Source of the DNA: DAHUZL01 sp035533215
GTDB lineage: Bacteria; Chloroflexota; Dormibacteria; Aeolococcales; Bog-877
Direction: 5' to 3'
DNA: 64,000 nt
Assembly (NCBI GenBank): GCA_035533215.1
Contig: DATLUG010000017.1
Span: 1 to 64,000, forward strand
Shown: piece after piece, positions 30,461-38,612 of the stretch
How positions within the stretch are numbered: the first letter of the stretch is position 1
How the letters are laid out: each line of letters opens with the position of its first letter
Program-made: the position numbers and the translations under genes
Notes under the pieces: generated by a model
Database searches by the model: none
Told to the model about the DNA's origin: nothing
The model's input: only the letters and a program-made list of their open reading frames with translations

Positions 30461-32265
30461 ACCGGGATCTCCGGCGGCCGCCCCTCGGCCCGCAGGCGGT
30501 CGACCAGCGCCTCAAGGGTGGTCGGCGCCTGCACCTTCGAGCGGGTGTCGCGCAGGTGGACCAGGTCGGCGATGGCCTCCCGCGGGCCGATGACCCCGAG
30601 GTACGGCACCTTCTGCCGCTCGCCGTCCCGAATCTTCGCCTGCATCCGCTCCCCCGGGCGGTCCGGGACCTCGACCCGGATCCCTGCCTGGCGCAGCCGC
30701 GCCGCCGCCTGGCGGGCGAACGGGAGCTGGTCGTCGCTGACCGTGATCAGCTGCACCTGCACCGGCGCCAGCCAGACCGGGAACGCCCCCGCGTAGTGCT
30801 CGATCAGCACCCCCAGGAAGCGCTCCATCGAGCCCAGCAGGGTGCGGTGGACCATCACCGGCCGGTGGCCGGCGCCGTCGGCGCCGACGTAGGTCAGCCC
30901 GAAGTTCTCCGGATTGGTGAAGTCGAACTGGATGGTGGCGCACTGCCAGGCCCGGCCCAGCGCATCCCGCACCGAGATGTCGATCTTGGGGCCGTAGAAG
31001 GCGCCGCCGCCTCGGTCGACCCGGTGGCGGAGCCCGTGCCGGCCAAGGGTGTCGGCCAGGATGCCCTCGGCCCGGTCCCAGTCCGCGGCGGCGCCGGCCG
31101 CCTTCTCCGGGCGGGTGCCGAGGGTGATGGCGAGGTCCTCGAAGCCGAAGGTCCGGAGCATCGCCCGGGAGAACCCCACCACCTTGTCGACCTCGTCCGC
31201 GACCTGGTCCTCTGTGCAGAAGATGTGGGCGTCGTCCTGGGTGAAGCCGCGCACCCGGAGCAGCCCGTGGAGCACGCCGCTGCGCTCGTTGCGGTAGACG
31301 GTGCCCAGCTCGCCGAGGCGCAGCGGCAGCTCGCGGTAGCTGCGGGTGCGGGACCCGTAGATGAGGATGTGGAAGGGGCAGTTCATCGGCTTGAGCCGGT
31401 AGCGCGCCCCCTCCATCTCGACCGCCCCCCACATGTCGTCGGCGAAGAACTGGAGGTGGTGGCTGGTCTCCCACAGCTCCTCTTTGGCGACGTGGGGGGA
31501 GTAGACCAGCTGGTAGCCGGCCTGCCGGTGCGCGCGTCGCCAGTGGTCCTCGATCAGCTCCCGGATCGCGGCCCCACGGGGGTGCCAGAGGATCAGCCCC
31601 TGGCCCATCGCCTCCTCGATCGAGTAGAGCTCCAGCTCCCGGCCCAGGCGGCGGTGGTCGCGCCGCTCAGCCTCGGCCAGCCGGCGCAGGTGTTCGTCCT
31701 GGGCGGCGGCGCTGAACCAGGCGGTCCCGTAGAGGCGCTGCAGCATCGGGTTGCGCTCGTCGCCGCGCCAGTACGCGCCCGCCGGATGGAGGAGCCGGAA
31801 CACCGGGATCGCGCCGGCGTCGGCGAGGTGGGGCCCGCGGCAGAGGTCGAGGAAGTCGCCGGTGCGGTAGCAGGTGATCGTCTCGCCGTCGGGGATCGCC
31901 TCCAGGATCTCGACCTTGAAGCGCTGGCCGCGGCGGCGGAACTCCGCGAGCGCCTCCTGGCGGCTGAGCTCGACCCGCTCGAACGGAGGACGGCGGGCGG
32001 CGATGGCGCGCATCCGCGCCTCCACCTGGGGCAGGTCGTCGGGGCTGAGCCGACGCTCGGCCGGGAGCAGGAAGTCGTAGTAGAAGCCGTCCTGGATCGG
32101 GGGCCCGATCGCGTACTCGGTGCCCGGGAACAGCTCCACCACCGCCGCCGCCATCAGGTGGGCGGTGCTGTGGCGCAGGGTGTCGAGCGCCGCGGCCCCG
32201 GCCTCCGACTCGGCCGGCGTCCCGGCGCCGAGATCGGCACGCGGCTGATCGTGCAGGTCGGCCAT
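30457..32265 (-). CDS. thrS: threonyl-tRNA synthetase without TGS domain
   Basis: 602 residues, about 40-60 shorter than the common form. The N-terminal TGS domain is missing; the protein begins almost directly with the editing domain (HSTAH at 32-36, YYDFLLPAERRLSPDDL, CRGPHLADAG). The class II core has MNCPFHILIYGSR, RVRGFTQDDAHIFCTEDQ and GSMERFLGVLIEHYAGAFP; the anticodon-binding domain closes the chain. The ATG at 32265 has a -10 element nine bases upstream, so the mRNA is probably leaderless. Confidence 0.94.
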   Translation of the reverse strand: MADLHDQPRADLGAGTPAESEAGAAALDTLRHSTAHLMAAAVVELFPGTEYAIGPPIQDGFYYDFLLPAERRLSPDDLPQVEARMRAIAARRPPFERVELSRQEALAEFRRRGQRFKVEILEAIPDGETITCYRTGDFLDLCRGPHLADAGAIPVFRLLHPAGAYWRGDERNPMLQRLYGTAWFSAAAQDEHLRRLAEAERRDHRRLGRELELYSIEEAMGQGLILWHPRGAAIRELIEDHWRRAHRQAGYQLVYSPHVAKEELWETSHHLQFFADDMWGAVEMEGARYRLKPMNCPFHILIYGSRTRSYRELPLRLGELGTVYRNERSGVLHGLLRVRGFTQDDAHIFCTEDQVADEVDKVVGFSRAMLRTFGFEDLAITLGTRPEKAAGAAADWDRAEGILADTLGRHGLRHRVDRGGGAFYGPKIDISVRDALGRAWQCATIQFDFTNPENFGLTYVGADGAGHRPVMVHRTLLGSMERFLGVLIEHYAGAFPVWLAPVQVQLITVSDDQLPFARQAAARLRQAGIRVEVPDRPGERMQAKIRDGERQKVPYLGVIGPREAIADLVHLRDTRSKVQAPTTLEALVDRLRAEGRPPEIPV

Positions 32266-32274
32266 GGCCCGGCA

Positions 32275-32280
32275 ATTGTA
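32275..32280 (-). promoter_or_regulatory. -10 element of the thrS promoter
   Basis: TACAAT on the minus strand ends ten bases before the A of the thrS start codon. Transcription would begin within about three bases of the ATG, a leaderless arrangement. Confidence 0.5.
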
Positions 32281-32326
32281 CGGAGCCGCCCGCCGCCCGC
32301 CGCCGGGGCCGGCCCCGCCCCCGGCC

Positions 32327-32332
32327 TATAAT
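32327..32332 (+). promoter_or_regulatory. -10 element of the tRNA-Val promoter
   Basis: A perfect TATAAT, 44 bases before the mature 5' end of tRNA-Val. No -35 consensus at the standard distance. It is back to back with the thrS promoter. Confidence 0.5.
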
Positions 32333-32376
32333 CCGCCCCACCGGCGGGGCCCGCGGGGGGCCGCGGCGGCGGCGGC

Positions 32377-32450
32377 GGGCGCATAGCTCAGGTGGTTAGA
32401 GCGCTACCTTGACACGGTAGAGGTCCCAGGTTCGACTCCTGGTGCGCCCA
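32377..32450 (+). tRNA. tRNA-Val (anticodon GAC)
   Basis: Acceptor stem GGGCGCA/TGCGCCC, D-arm TAGCTCAGGTGGTTAGAGC, anticodon stem CTACC/GGTAG with loop TTGACAC (anticodon GAC), T-arm CAGGTTCGACTCCTG and discriminator A. CCA is not encoded. Confidence 0.97.
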
Positions 32451-32552
32451 CGCGGACTGTGCACCGTTTCCACACCGCTGGTGGGGATGATGGGGATAAC
32501 CGCGGGCCCCTCCGGTCCGCAAATGGGCCAGCAAAAGATGGGCAAAACGCGC

Positions 32553-32583
32553 TTGACAGCGAGGCCGCGGCGAGGCGTATCAT
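32553..32583 (+). promoter_or_regulatory. promoter of the 95-residue Cys-rich protein gene
   Basis: -35 TTGACA (32553-32558), 19-base spacer and -10 TATCAT (32578-32583). The ATG at 32592 is only eight bases beyond the -10, so the transcript is probably leaderless. Confidence 0.5.
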
Positions 32584-32591
32584 CGCCCCCG

Positions 32592-32879
32592 ATGGCTGCC
32601 GCCGCCACCCCCACGACCGCCCCCGCCAGGCCCCGGGCCTGTGCCCGGCCGGGCTGCGACGCCCCCGTCCACAAGCGCACCGCCCGCTTCTGCAGCGTCC
32701 GCTGCAGCAGCCTCGATCCCGGTCGGCGGGCGCGGCTGCGGGCGAGCGCAAAGCGGGGACGGGTGGTCCCCCTGGCCCGCCAGCTCACCCTCAACTTCGA
32801 CGGGGCCGAGGCTCCCCTCGCCCGCTTCGCCGGCCTCCGCGAGGACCTCCCCGCCGGCCTCTCCCGGCTGGCGGTCTGA
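32592..32879 (+). CDS. small Cys-rich protein of unknown function
   Basis: 95 residues. Four cysteines (CARPGCDAPVHKRTARFCSVRC, i.e. C-x4-C then C-x3-C about 11 residues later) form a likely zinc knuckle at about 17-38, of the type seen in small DNA- or protein-binding proteins. The rest is Arg/Ala-rich, ending LARFAGLREDLPAGLSRLAV. The ATG lies immediately after a consensus-like promoter with no ribosome binding site, as for a leaderless mRNA. It stands alone between tRNA-Val and a convergent gene. The family was not recognised. Confidence 0.6.
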   Translation: MAAAATPTTAPARPRACARPGCDAPVHKRTARFCSVRCSSLDPGRRARLRASAKRGRVVPLARQLTLNFDGAEAPLARFAGLREDLPAGLSRLAV

Positions 32880-32888
32880 GCCGGCGGC

Positions 32889-32922
32889 GGAGCCGCCTCA
32901 GGCGGGGAGCCGCCTCAGGCGG
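32889..32922. repeat. tandem 17-bp repeat with hairpins between convergent genes
   Basis: Two adjacent copies of GGAGCCGCCTCAGGCGG (32889-32905 and 32906-32922). Each contains the inverted repeat CCGCC-TCA-GGCGG. The second copy carries the stop codon of the minus-strand gene. May act as a bidirectional terminator or have arisen by local duplication. Confidence 0.6.
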
Positions 32923-33121
32923 CGCGGCCGGGCACGGCCGGCACGGTGGGCGCCGGCGACCAGCCCCGGCTCCGTGCGGTGCGCATGTCGATGGCGGTGA
33001 CCGTCACCAGCAGGGTGCGCTCGCACCCGTGACAGATGAGGTGGAAGGCCTCCGGCCGGTCGAGCTGGCGCGCCACCATCTGGCGGTACCCGCAGCCCTC
33101 ACAGGTGACGATCGCTCGCAT
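32915..33121 (-). CDS. small zinc-ribbon protein of unknown function
   Basis: 68 residues. CEGCGYRQ and CHGCERTL give two CxxC pairs about 22 residues apart, a zinc-ribbon pattern; the protein starts MRAIVTCEGCGYRQMVARQL. The ATG at 33119-33121 was chosen over an upstream in-frame start because GGAGGAG lies eight bases before it. Convergent with the other small Cys-rich gene. Function unknown; the family was not recognised. Confidence 0.62.
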   Translation of the reverse strand: MRAIVTCEGCGYRQMVARQLDRPEAFHLICHGCERTLLVTVTAIDMRTARSRGWSPAPTVPAVPGRAA

Positions 33122-33213
33122 GGTCGCGGCTCCTCCATGAGTGACGGCCCCCGATCGGGGTGTCCCCATTCAAGCGCGCCCCCGGCCCGGATCGGGCCGC
33201 CCCGGTCGTTTCT

Positions 33214-34575
33214 TCAAGGCTCCGGTACACCCCCGTTACCGATGTCCCCGACCGGCCGCGGCATGGCGGCCTCGATGCGGTGGCGGTGGGCGACGAGGGC
33301 GGCTCCCAGCAGGCCCAGCCCGGCGGCGGCGATCACGGCGCTGGCCCCGACCGCATCGGCGATCGCGCCGGCGACGAGGAGCGGGATCGCGATGGCGAGG
33401 TTGATGGCGACGAAGGCGCCCCCGAAGATGGTCCCCCTGGTGGCCTCGTCCGTCTGCTCCTGGATCAGGGTGACGGCCGGGATCAGGACCGCCCCCAGGC
33501 CGAGGCCGAACACCACCGCCAGCCCGATGGCGATGGGGATCAGCGCCGCCACCAGCTGGAGGCGGCCCAGCAGCGGCGGCAGGATCCCCAGCACCAGCAT
33601 CGCCAGGCCGGTGGCGGTCAGCCCCTGCACCACCGTCCGGGTGCGGTGCACCGCCGCCCCCGACCGTCCCACCACCGTCCCCATCACCACCATCCCCAGG
33701 GTCGCCGGGACCAGCAGGATGTAGCTGTTGGCGGCGGCCTGGTCGAGCACGTGCACCATGTAGCCGGCGGAGAGCGCGAAGATGGTGAACACCACCATCA
33801 GCGCACAGGTCAGCACCGCGAAGGCGAACCGCAGCAGCCGGTCGTCGCGCACGGTGGTGAACGCCTGGCGCACGTCGTGGAGCAGCGAGCGGCCGCGGCG
33901 GTCGACCGCGCTGGCCAGCTGGGGGCCGCCCCCCAGCCGGGTCCGGATCGCCCAGATCGCGACCGCGGACACGACGAAGAGCCCGCAGCCGAGATAGTAC
34001 GGACCCTCCAGCCCCAGCAGCCGCTGCGCCAGCGACGCCGCCGGCACCGCCACCACGATGGTGAGGATCACCGTCATGGTGAAGAGCGAGGTGGCCGCCA
34101 GCAGCTCCCCCCGGCGCACCAGGGCGGGGATGCTGGCGGCCTCCGCGGGCGCGAAGAACTGGCCCACAGAGGCGAACAGCAGGGTGATCAGGTACAGCGG
34201 TGCGGCCTGGTGCTGGGCCACCCCGGTCAGCTCCAGCAGCGGCACCAGCAGCACCAGGACGGCCCGGATCGCGTTGGCCCACATCATCAGCCGGCGCTTG
34301 TCGTAGCGGTCGGCGTAGAGGCCGGCCGGAACCGAGAGCAGCACCGACGGGATGGTGTAGGCGAGCAGCAGGACCGCGTCGCTGATGTACTGCCCGGTGA
34401 GGGCATAGATTGACAGCAGGAGCGAGAAGGCGAAGAACTTGTCGCCCAGCTGGGCCGCCACCTGGGCGATCCACAGCAGCCGGAAGTTGCGGTTCTCCAG
34501 AACCTGGCGGAGCCCGGCGATGTTGCCCATCCCGGCCGCGGCTGCGACACCGGGCCGGGGCGCCGGAGACGCCAT
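33214..34575 (-). CDS. MFS transporter
   Basis: 453 residues with about 11-12 hydrophobic segments. NFRLLWIAQVAAQLGDKFFA, the loop GLYADRYDKRRLMMWANAIR and FGLGLGAVLIPAVTLIQEQT resemble the MFS_3 / enterobactin-exporter-like and lysophospholipid-transporter groups. The substrate is unknown; efflux of a small molecule is the likeliest. TATCAT ends six bases before the ATG at 34575, so the mRNA is probably leaderless; the ATG at 34530 (MGNIAGLRQ) is an alternative. A GGCCCG/CGGGCC hairpin (33184-33198) lies just past its stop. Confidence 0.82.
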   Translation of the reverse strand: MASPAPRPGVAAAAGMGNIAGLRQVLENRNFRLLWIAQVAAQLGDKFFAFSLLLSIYALTGQYISDAVLLLAYTIPSVLLSVPAGLYADRYDKRRLMMWANAIRAVLVLLVPLLELTGVAQHQAAPLYLITLLFASVGQFFAPAEAASIPALVRRGELLAATSLFTMTVILTIVVAVPAASLAQRLLGLEGPYYLGCGLFVVSAVAIWAIRTRLGGGPQLASAVDRRGRSLLHDVRQAFTTVRDDRLLRFAFAVLTCALMVVFTIFALSAGYMVHVLDQAAANSYILLVPATLGMVVMGTVVGRSGAAVHRTRTVVQGLTATGLAMLVLGILPPLLGRLQLVAALIPIAIGLAVVFGLGLGAVLIPAVTLIQEQTDEATRGTIFGGAFVAINLAIAIPLLVAGAIADAVGASAVIAAAGLGLLGAALVAHRHRIEAAMPRPVGDIGNGGVPEP

Positions 34576-34581
34576 CCGCCG

Positions 34582-34587
34582 ATGATA
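34582..34587 (-). promoter_or_regulatory. -10 element of the MFS transporter promoter
   Basis: TATCAT on the minus strand with the six bases CGGCGG before the ATG. Same layout as at aroC (TAGAAT, six bases, ATG). Confidence 0.5.
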
Positions 34588-34647
34588 GCAAAGGGTCCAG
34601 CGCCGTCTGCGGGACCCGGCGCGGGCTGGCGCCGGCCCCTTCGGGGT

Positions 34648-35565
34648 TCAGCGGCCCCGGGTCCCGGGGGACCGGGACCGCCCCCGCCCCGCCACCCGGA
34701 CCCGGGGCCCGCCCCCCCCGTCCACCGCCAGCCGGAGCGCCTGCCATTCGGCGCAGTCCAAGGTTCCCGGCCGGCGGGTGGGGTCCAGCCCCACCGCCCC
34801 GAGCCACCCCCGTGCCTCGGCGACGGTGAGGCCCAGCACCGGCGCGATCGCGGCCCCGAGCTGCTTGCGGCGGGCCTGGAAGATCGGCCGGGCGAGCCCC
34901 AGCAGCCGCGCCCGCGCCACGCCGCCCGGGCCCGGCTCCGGCCGCAGGCGCAGCAGCGCGCTGTGCACCCGCGGCGCGGGCCAGAACATCGCCGGCGGCA
35001 GCTCCTGGACCAGCTCCACCTGGGCCAGCAGACGGACGGCCAGGGTCGCCAGCGACCAGTCGCCGGCCGGCGCCGCCAGCCGCCGACCGACCTCCCGTTG
35101 CACCACCACCACCACCCCGGCCGGTGCCGGATCCCAGGCGAGGAGGCGCTCCAGGATGACCCCGGTGAGGTGGTAGGGAAGGTTGCCGGCGGCGAGGTGG
35201 CCGGGGGGGAGGCCGAGCCCCGCCGGGTCGACCCGGCGGATGTCGCCGAGGACCACCCGGCAGCCGGGGACCCGGTGGAGGGTGAGGCCGAGGGCGGCCA
35301 CGCACGCGGGGTCCACCTCCACCGCGACCACCCGCAGGGCCCGCCGGGCCAGCGCCTGGGTGAGCGTCCCGAGCCCGGGGCCCACCTCCAGCACCGTGTC
35401 GGACGGCCCCGGGCCGAGGCTGTCCACGATCGCCTCGCGGACCCCGGCATCGATCAGGAAGTGCTGACCGTAGGCGGCCCGGGGCCGCACCCCGAAGCGG
35501 CGCGCGACCGCCCGCAGGGTGCTCGGATCGGTGAGGTCGAGCTCCTCCCTTAATCCCTTCTTCAC
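34648..35565 (-). CDS. rsmA: 16S rRNA (adenine1518/1519-N6)-dimethyltransferase
   Basis: 305 residues. SAM-binding motif VLEVGPGLGTLTQALARRA, preceded by the family signature YGQHFLIDAGV, and the catalytic NLPYHLTGVILE motif. It dimethylates two adjacent adenines in helix 45 of 16S rRNA. GTG start at 35563-35565, with no better start nearer the conserved part. The last 25 residues are Arg/Gly/Pro-rich. It is divergent from the phosphate-type MFS gene. Confidence 0.93.
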   Translation of the reverse strand: MKKGLREELDLTDPSTLRAVARRFGVRPRAAYGQHFLIDAGVREAIVDSLGPGPSDTVLEVGPGLGTLTQALARRALRVVAVEVDPACVAALGLTLHRVPGCRVVLGDIRRVDPAGLGLPPGHLAAGNLPYHLTGVILERLLAWDPAPAGVVVVVQREVGRRLAAPAGDWSLATLAVRLLAQVELVQELPPAMFWPAPRVHSALLRLRPEPGPGGVARARLLGLARPIFQARRKQLGAAIAPVLGLTVAEARGWLGAVGLDPTRRPGTLDCAEWQALRLAVDGGGGPRVRVAGRGRSRSPGTRGR

Positions 35566-35582
35566 CGCCGCCGCGCCACAGT

Positions 35583-35618
35583 CGGGTGGCGGGCCGCCGG
35601 CCGGCGGCCCGCCACCCG
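35583..35618. promoter_or_regulatory. 36-bp perfect palindrome between divergent rsmA and MFS genes
   Basis: CGGGTGGCGGGCCGCCGG is followed directly by its exact reverse complement, with no loop. It lies 17 bases beyond the rsmA start and ends 15 bases before the GTG of the transporter. Possible operator for a dimeric repressor acting on both genes, or a cruciform-forming site. Confidence 0.5.
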
Positions 35619-35633
35619 CACGGGGGAGCCTCG

Positions 35634-37061
35634 GTGGCCGACACCTCCGCCGCCCAGAGCGTCGTCGACGCCCTCAACGACGCGCCCCTCAGCCGCTACC
35701 ACCTCCGGGCGGTGGTGACCGCCGGGATGGGCTTCTTCACCGACGCCTACGACCTGTTCGTCATCGGGGTGGCGCTGGCCCTCATCAAGGTGGAGTACCA
35801 CCCCTCCCCGCTGGTGATCGGGCTGGTCGGGTCCACCGCGCTGATCGCCGCCTTCGTGGGTGCCCTGGTCTTCGGACGGCTGGCGGACGTGCTCGGGCGC
35901 AAGCGCGTGTACGGCCTGGAGGCCGCGATCATGGCCGTCGCCGCCATCGCCACCGCCTTCTCGCCCAACCTCGTGTGGCTGATCGCGTGGCGCTTCGTCT
36001 TGGGGGTGGGCATCGGGGGCGACTACCCGGTCAGCGCGGTGCTGATGAGCGAGTACGCCAACCGCCGGGACCGGGGCCGGCTGGTCAGCCTGGTCTTCTC
36101 GATGCAGGCGCTGGGCCTCATCGCCGGACCGCTGGTCGCGCTGGTGATCCTGGCGGTGGGCACCCCCCACGACATCGCCTGGCGGATCCTGCTCGGTCTG
36201 GGGGCGCTGCCCGCCTTGGGGGTCATCTACCTCCGCCGCCGGATGCCGGAGTCGCCGCGGTACACCGCCCGGGCCCTCGGCCGCGAGCGGGAGGCGGCCG
36301 AGGACCTGCACCGGTACGCCGGCCGGGCGGTCTCCGGCAGCCCCCACCGCGGCCCCGCCGCCCGGCTCTCGCTGGCGGCCTTCCTGACCACCCCGCGCTA
36401 CCTGGTGATGCTGCTGGGGACCGCCGGCGCCTGGTTCTTCTTCGACTACGCCTACTACGGCAACACCATCTCGAGCCCCATCATCCTGAGAACGGTGCTG
36501 CCCAGCGCCAGCCTGATCCAGGCGACCGCGATCACCCTCGGCATCTTCACCGTCTGCGCCGCCCCCGGGTACGTCCTCGCCTTCCTCAACGTCGACCGGA
36601 TCGGTCACCGCCGCCTCCAGCTGATCGGCTTCGCGGTGATGGGGCTGGCCTTCCTCCTGATCGGGATCGTGCCGCGGGTGACCACCCTCATCGTCCCCTT
36701 CCTCGCCCTGTACGGGGTGAGCTACCTCTTCACCGAGTTCGGCCCCAACACCACCACCTTCGTGCTCGCCGCGGAGCTGTACCCGGTGTCGGCGCGGACC
36801 ACCGGCCACGGGGTCTCGGCCGGGATGGCCAAGCTGGGGGCCTTCGTCGGCACCCTCACCTTCCCGCTCGTCAACACCGGGCTCGGACTGCCGGCGGTGA
36901 TGCTGATCGCCTCCGCCACCGCCGGCCTCGGCCTCTGCGTCACCCTGGTGCTGCCGGAGCCGAGCGGCCGGACGTTGGAGGAGTCCGGCGGGGAGCTGGA
37001 CGGCGAGCCGTTCGCTGCCCGGCTGGCGCCGGAGGCGAGCCAGCCGGTGGCCAGCTGCTGA
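35634..37061 (+). CDS. MFS transporter, phosphate:H+ symporter-like family
   Basis: 475 residues with 12 likely membrane segments. The signature GMGFFTDAYDLFVIGVAL at the start, GRLADVLGRKRVYGLE loop, WRFVLGVGIGGDYPVSAVLM and the second-half motif ELYPVSARTTGHGVSAGMAK are typical of the PHS (phosphate:H+ symporter) and related sugar-porter-like carriers. It probably imports phosphate or an organic anion with protons. The GTG at 35634-35636 follows GGGGGAG; the frame is open upstream through the palindrome, which argues against a longer protein. Convergent with tatD. Confidence 0.85.
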   Translation: MADTSAAQSVVDALNDAPLSRYHLRAVVTAGMGFFTDAYDLFVIGVALALIKVEYHPSPLVIGLVGSTALIAAFVGALVFGRLADVLGRKRVYGLEAAIMAVAAIATAFSPNLVWLIAWRFVLGVGIGGDYPVSAVLMSEYANRRDRGRLVSLVFSMQALGLIAGPLVALVILAVGTPHDIAWRILLGLGALPALGVIYLRRRMPESPRYTARALGREREAAEDLHRYAGRAVSGSPHRGPAARLSLAAFLTTPRYLVMLLGTAGAWFFFDYAYYGNTISSPIILRTVLPSASLIQATAITLGIFTVCAAPGYVLAFLNVDRIGHRRLQLIGFAVMGLAFLLIGIVPRVTTLIVPFLALYGVSYLFTEFGPNTTTFVLAAELYPVSARTTGHGVSAGMAKLGAFVGTLTFPLVNTGLGLPAVMLIASATAGLGLCVTLVLPEPSGRTLEESGGELDGEPFAARLAPEASQPVASC

Positions 37062-37095
37062 CCGCAGCCGGGCGGCCGGCGGCGGGAGCGGCGGC

Positions 37096-37896
37096 TCACG
37101 CCGCGGGCAGCCGGTAGAAGGCGCGGGCGGTGGCGGTCACCGCCCCGGCGAAGGTCGCCAGGCACTCCCCCCGCAGAGCCGCCACCCGGGCGGCGGTCAC
37201 CACCACCCGCGCCGGCTCGTTGGGCCGGCCCCGGTAGGGGTCGGGGCTGAGGAAGGGGGCGTCGGTCTCCACCACCAGGTGACCGGCGGGGACGGCCTGC
37301 GCGGCCCCCCGCAGGTCGGCGGCGTTGGCGAAGGTGACGATGCCCGAGAACGAGCAGAGGTGGCCGGCCCGGGCGCAGCGCCGCGCCAGCTGGGCGTCGC
37401 CGCTGAAGCAGTGCAGGAGCGCGGGCGGGCCGGCCCCCCGCTCCAGCTCGGCGAGGACGTCGTCGTGGGCCTGCCGGTCGTGCACCACCACCGGCAGCCC
37501 CATCGTCCGGGCCAGGTCGAGCATGAGCCGGAGCTGCTCCAGCTGGACCGGAGCCGGCGTCTGGTGGACGCCGGGGCGGCGGAGGTAGTCGAGGCCCACC
37601 TCCCCCACTCCGACCACCTGCCGGTGGTGGAGGAGGTCGGCGAGGGCCCCCGCCTCCCGGTCGTCCGGGGGGCGGGGCTGGGAGGGGTGCCAGCCGATGG
37701 TGACGAACACCTCCGGGAAGCGCTCCGCCAGCGCCACCGCCCGGCGCCCCTCCTCCACCCCGTCGGCGCTCGTCACCACCTGGTGGACCCCCGCCGCGTG
37801 CGCGCGGGCCAGCACCTGTCCCACGTCCTCGCCCCGCTCGGCGAGGGTGGTGAGGTGGCAGTGGCTGTCGACCAGCACCACCGTGGCCGCGCTCAC
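37096..37896 (-). CDS. tatD: TatD family metal-dependent hydrolase
   Basis: 266 residues. Metal ligands appear in VDSHCHL, GEVGLDY, VVHDRQAHDD, HCFSG and ETDAPFLSP. Members are TIM-barrel 3'-5' exonucleases or D-aminoacyl-tRNA deacylases. The conserved VDSHCHL lies eight residues after the chosen GTG (37894-37896), which overlaps the rsmI stop as GTGA. Last gene of the long run that begins at alaS. Confidence 0.92.
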   Translation of the reverse strand: MSAATVVLVDSHCHLTTLAERGEDVGQVLARAHAAGVHQVVTSADGVEEGRRAVALAERFPEVFVTIGWHPSQPRPPDDREAGALADLLHHRQVVGVGEVGLDYLRRPGVHQTPAPVQLEQLRLMLDLARTMGLPVVVHDRQAHDDVLAELERGAGPPALLHCFSGDAQLARRCARAGHLCSFSGIVTFANAADLRGAAQAVPAGHLVVETDAPFLSPDPYRGRPNEPARVVVTAARVAALRGECLATFAGAVTATARAFYRLPAA

Positions 37897-38612
37897 GGCG
37901 GGGCGGTGGTCGGGGCCGGCTCCGGCCCCACCACCACCGTGCACTCGCCCCGCGGCGGCGCCGCCGTGAACCGAGCCGCCAGCTCGGCCCCGGTCCCGAT
38001 CGCCCAGCTCTCGTGGAGCTTGGTGAGCTCGCGGGCGACCACCACCGGGCGCCGGCCCAGCTGGGGGGCGAGCAGGGTGAGGGTGCGGGCCAGCCGCCGC
38101 GCCGCCTCGTGGAAGACCACCGTGCCGTCGCCGCCGGCGGCGACCGCGCGCCGCACCCGGGTCGGACCCCGGGGCAGGAAGCCGAGGAAGACGAAGCGGT
38201 CGGCGGGGAGGCCGCTGCCGGCCAGCGCGGTCACCGCCGCGCAGGGCCCCGGCACCGACACCACCTCGTGTCCGGCGGCCCGCGCCGCCGCCACCAGGCG
38301 CTGGCCGGGGTCGCTGACGGTGGGGGTCCCGGCGTCGCTCACCAGGGCCACGTCGGCCAGCCGCAGCCGCTGGAGCACGGCCGGGACCCCGCGCGCCTCC
38401 CTGGGGGCCGGCAGCCCCCAGCAGGGGACGTGGATACCGAGGTGGGTGAGCAGGGGGCGGGTCCGGCGGGTGTCCTCCGCCACCACCAGCTGGACCCGGG
38501 CGAGGACCGCGGCGGCCCGGGGGCTGAGGTCGCCGAGGTTGCCGATGGGGGTGGCGACGACGAAGAGGGTGCCGGGATCGCTCCCCGACCCGGCCTCAGC
38601 GTCCCCAGTCAC
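37893..38612 (-). CDS. rsmI: 16S rRNA (cytidine1402-2'-O)-methyltransferase
   Basis: 239 residues. Family segments VVATPIGNLGDLSPRAA, AEDTRRTRPLLTHLGI, VSDAGTPTVSDPGQRLV and GFLPRGPTRVRR are present. It methylates the ribose of C1402 in 16S rRNA with SAM. GTG start overlaps nadE by 17 bases. The C-terminal domain is short. Confidence 0.93.
   Translation of the reverse strand: MTGDAEAGSGSDPGTLFVVATPIGNLGDLSPRAAAVLARVQLVVAEDTRRTRPLLTHLGIHVPCWGLPAPREARGVPAVLQRLRLADVALVSDAGTPTVSDPGQRLVAAARAAGHEVVSVPGPCAAVTALAGSGLPADRFVFLGFLPRGPTRVRRAVAAGGDGTVVFHEAARRLARTLTLLAPQLGRRPVVVARELTKLHESWAIGTGAELAARFTAAPPRGECTVVVGPEPAPTTAPP

Noticed and set aside
32460..32505. DnaA-box-like words (GTTTCCACA and TGGGGATAA) downstream of tRNA-Val
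   Set aside because: Each differs from the consensus and there is no cluster, AT-rich region or dnaA/dnaN gene nearby, so an origin is not supported.
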